DNA of 6,996 bases from Gemmatimonadota bacterium (GTDB taxonomy: Bacteria; Gemmatimonadota; Gemmatimonadetes; Gemmatimonadales; Gemmatimonadaceae). Numbering within the stretch: the first letter of the stretch is position 1; the number at the start of each line of letters is the position of its first letter. Location: NCBI GenBank assembly GCA_028287205.1, contig JAQBQC010000315.1, positions 1-6,996 on the forward strand. The letters are read 5' to 3'. Under the pieces are notes generated by a model, which did not search any database, was not told the DNA's origin, and saw only the letters and a list, made by a program, of their open reading frames with translations. Both the position numbers and the translations under genes were made by a program. Below, in pieces: positions 5,134 to 6,996 of the stretch.

Positions 5134-6788
5134 AGACCGTCGCCACGATCGCCATCGCGAGCCTGGCCCTGGTCGCTGCGGGCGCCGGCTATGGCAAGGG
5201 CGCTGTCGTTCGCGCGCTCCACGGTCCTGCGCATTTCCTCACCGCCGACCGCTGCATGGCGTGTCACAGCGATCTCACGACCTCGTCCGGCGTGGACGTA
5301 TCGATCGGCTTCGACTGGCGCGCGTCGGTCATGGCCAATTCGTCGCGCGACCCCTACTGGCAAGCGTCGGTGCGCCGCGAGGTGCTCGATCATCCGAAGG
5401 CCAGCGCCGAGATCCAGGATGAGTGCACGACGTGCCACATGCCCATGCAACGGTTCACGGCTCGTGCAGCGGGCGGACGTGGCGTCGCCTTCGCGCGATT
5501 TCCATCACTGCGCGGCACCGAGCCGCTCGACAGCCTCTCGGCCGACGGCGTGTCGTGCACGACGTGTCATCAAATCCAGAACACACGGCTTGGCGAACGC
5601 GAGAGCTTCAACGGCGGCTTCGTGATCGACACCCTGACGCCTGTCGCCCGGCGTCCGGTCTTCGGGCCGTACGTCGTGGACCGTGGCCACACGACCGTCA
5701 TGCACTCGTCGAGCAGCTTCGTCCCGACACAGTCAGATCACATTCGGAGCTCGGAGCTCTGCGCCACGTGCCACACCCTGTACACGGCGTCGCTGGATTC
5801 CTCGGGTCGCCCCATTGGGTCGTTGCCCGAGCAGATGCCATTTCTCGAATGGCGGCACAGCGCATACGTCGGCGAGCAGAGCTGTCAATCGTGTCACATG
5901 CCCAGTGCGGTCGCGAACAACGACAGCATCTCGATCACGAACGTCGATGGTCCACGCCGTCCCGACCTGCGGCGGCATGTCTTCGTAGGCGGAAATTTCC
6001 TGTTGCTCGGCATGCTGAACCGCTATCGCGGGGATCTCGCAGTGGAGGCGCCGCCGAAAGAGCTCGACGCCGTCGCGGCACACACCCGCGAGCTTCTGCG
6101 CCATGCGGCGCGCGTCACCGTCATGCCCGTCCCTGACGCGGCACCCGGTGCGTCGCCCGACGGTTCGAGGCGCCTCGTCGTGGATGTCGACGTGACGAAC
6201 CTGAGTGGCCACAAGCTGCCGACAGCCTATCCGTCGCGCCGGGCATGGCTGCATTTCACCGTGCGTGACAGCAGGAGTGCGATTGTGTTCGAATCGGGCG
6301 CGCTCATGGCGAGCGGTCGGATCGCCGGTAACGACAACGATGACGATCGGACGAAGTACGAACCGCACTACCGCGAGATCGCGCGACCCGACCAGGTGCA
6401 GATCTACGAGTCGATCATGGGAGACCAGGGCGGCGCGGTGACGACCGGGCTCCTTTCCGCGGTAGGCTACCTCAAGGACAACCGTATTCTGCCCCGAGGA
6501 TTCGAAAAGGCGACGGCGGCGCGCGACATCGCCGTCATCGGCGACGCGGCGAGCGACCCGGCCTTCAGCGCGGGTGCGCATCGCACGCGGTACCGCGTCG
6601 ACGTCGGACGCGCGCCTGGACCGTTTCGAGTCGACGTGGATCTCTGGTACCAGCCGATCGGCTACCGGTGGGCGCACAACCTTAGCTTGCAGCCGGCAGC
6701 GGAGACTGACCGCTTCGTTTCCTACTATGACTCAATGGCGGGCGCCACTGGCGAGGTGCTCGCCCGTGCGGGCGTGACGGTGCCGTAA
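5100..6788 (+). CDS. Pentahaem cytochrome c
   Basis: A predicted periplasmic or surface electron-transfer protein of 562 residues. A signal peptide covers about residues 8-31. There are five c-type haem motifs: CMACH (52-56), CTTCH (109-113), CTTCH (153-157), CATCH (221-225) and CQSCH (262-266). Conserved-looking segments between them (FDWRASVMANSSRDPYWQA, EWRHSAYV, His202 in VMHSSSSF) hold candidate distal ligands such as His202 and His253. After residue about 335 comes a haem-free beta-rich domain with VTNLSGHKLPTAYPSRRAWL (365-384), seen in many uncharacterised multihaem proteins and perhaps a binding or docking module. The substrate is not identifiable; it is not a recognisable nitrite reductase or hydroxylamine oxidoreductase. 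ATG 5100 is the first start. ATG 5121 has a better ribosome site (AAAGGGTGG eight bases upstream, inside the preceding gene) and gives the neater signal peptide MRALKTVATIAIASLALVAA, so it is the more likely true start. Confidence 0.9.
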   Translation: MERVVSRMRALKTVATIAIASLALVAAGAGYGKGAVVRALHGPAHFLTADRCMACHSDLTTSSGVDVSIGFDWRASVMANSSRDPYWQASVRREVLDHPKASAEIQDECTTCHMPMQRFTARAAGGRGVAFARFPSLRGTEPLDSLSADGVSCTTCHQIQNTRLGERESFNGGFVIDTLTPVARRPVFGPYVVDRGHTTVMHSSSSFVPTQSDHIRSSELCATCHTLYTASLDSSGRPIGSLPEQMPFLEWRHSAYVGEQSCQSCHMPSAVANNDSISITNVDGPRRPDLRRHVFVGGNFLLLGMLNRYRGDLAVEAPPKELDAVAAHTRELLRHAARVTVMPVPDAAPGASPDGSRRLVVDVDVTNLSGHKLPTAYPSRRAWLHFTVRDSRSAIVFESGALMASGRIAGNDNDDDRTKYEPHYREIARPDQVQIYESIMGDQGGAVTTGLLSAVGYLKDNRILPRGFEKATAARDIAVIGDAASDPAFSAGAHRTRYRVDVGRAPGPFRVDVDLWYQPIGYRWAHNLSLQPAAETDRFVSYYDSMAGATGEVLARAGVTVP

Positions 6789-6827
6789 CACGAAATAGCG
6801 CGTTGTAACGCCACAGCCGGCACAAGA

Positions 6828-6857
6828 ACGCCCCGCACAGCGAACCATGCGGGGCGT
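6828..6857. terminator. Strong hairpin between convergent genes, probable bidirectional terminator
   Basis: Perfect ten-base-pair stem ACGCCCCGCA/TGCGGGGCGT (6828-6837 with 6848-6857) around a ten-base loop, 39 bases after the pentahaem gene and just beyond the 3' end of the oppositely oriented tRNA. Flanking T-runs are weak on both strands (TCTTG on the minus strand). Its position between converging transcripts supports a terminator role. Confidence 0.65.
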
Positions 6858-6870
6858 GAGCTTGCACCAA

Positions 6871-6943
6871 CTGGGGCGGGTGGGGTCGAACCACCGATCT
6901 CCGGATTAACAGTCCGGCGCTTTGCCAGCTCAGCTACGCCCCA
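6871..6943 (-). tRNA. tRNA-Asn (GTT anticodon)
   Basis: A 73-base cloverleaf on the minus strand. The acceptor stem TGGGGCG pairs with CGCCCCA. The D arm is GCTGAGCTGGCAAAGC, with three good pairs. The anticodon arm is CCGGA-CTGTTAA-TCCGG with anticodon GTT at 6910-6908, the variable loop is AGATC, and the T arm is GGTGG-TTCGACC-CCACC. The discriminator base is G, as expected for asparagine. CCA is not encoded (the next bases read TTG), so it must be added after transcription. An inverted repeat and T-run abut the 5' end. Confidence 0.96.
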
Positions 6944-6949
6944 AAAAGG

Positions 6950-6994
6950 ATGCGCAAGTTACGATTTAACAGCGACATACGCAACTTGGCGCAT
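6950..6994 (-). repeat. Imperfect inverted repeat abutting the tRNA 5' end
   Basis: Plus-strand arms ATGCGCAAGTTACG (6950-6963) and CGCAACTTGGCGCAT (6980-6994) are complementary apart from one mismatch and one extra base, spaced by 16 bases. Read on the minus strand, the stem is followed by CC and five T, the last T being the first base of tRNA-Asn. It looks like an intrinsic terminator of a gene lying to the right of the window, or a leader structure before the tRNA. Confidence 0.6.
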
Positions 6995-6996
6995 GT

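Noticed and set aside
5733..6677. 314-residue open frame on the minus strand
   Set aside because: Antisense to the pentahaem gene, whose haem motifs fix the true frame; the antisense product is Arg/Val-rich with no recognisable fold.

Overview
The window is high-GC bacterial DNA with short intergenic gaps, GTG/TTG starts and several Gram-negative envelope proteins (a TonB-dependent receptor, a lipoprotein cupredoxin, and an outer-membrane-type barrel fused to cytochrome c). The receptor subtype, the small hydrophilic hypothetical genes and the multihaem cytochrome style are what I would expect of a soil or sediment bacterium such as Gemmatimonadota. That assignment is inference, because no marker gene is present.

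Layout: (1) 1-375, minus strand: N-terminus of a TonB-dependent receptor running off the left edge. (2) 686-1006, minus: a small helical protein of unknown function. (3) 1007-1311: divergent intergenic region with two dyads. (4) 1312-1734, plus: lipoprotein with a type 1 copper (plastocyanin-like) domain. (5) 1747-2294, minus: two small hydrophilic unknown genes overlapping by 4 bases (GTGA). (6) 2482-2766, plus: small basic protein of the family usually labelled 'plasmid stabilization protein', followed by an 11-base tandem repeat and a GC hairpin. (7) 2955-3692, plus: an aquaporin-family channel whose selectivity-filter arginine is replaced, followed by a hairpin. (8) 3910-5133 and 5100-6788, plus: a monohaem cytochrome c fused to a predicted outer-membrane beta-barrel, overlapping by 34 bases a pentahaem cytochrome c. 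(9) 6828-6857: strong hairpin. (10) 6871-6943, minus: tRNA-Asn(GTT), with an inverted repeat and T-run directly upstream.

The most interesting part is the 3910-6788 gene pair. It combines a haem domain, a membrane barrel and a five-haem partner in overlapping genes, which is what a compact outer-membrane electron conduit would need. The architecture recalls Cyc2 (cytochrome-porin fusion) and porin-cytochrome complexes, but the cytochrome and barrel sequences look different. The copper lipoprotein upstream could be a further electron carrier, but it is separated by unrelated genes, so no functional link is shown. I see no mobile element, CRISPR array or phage gene.
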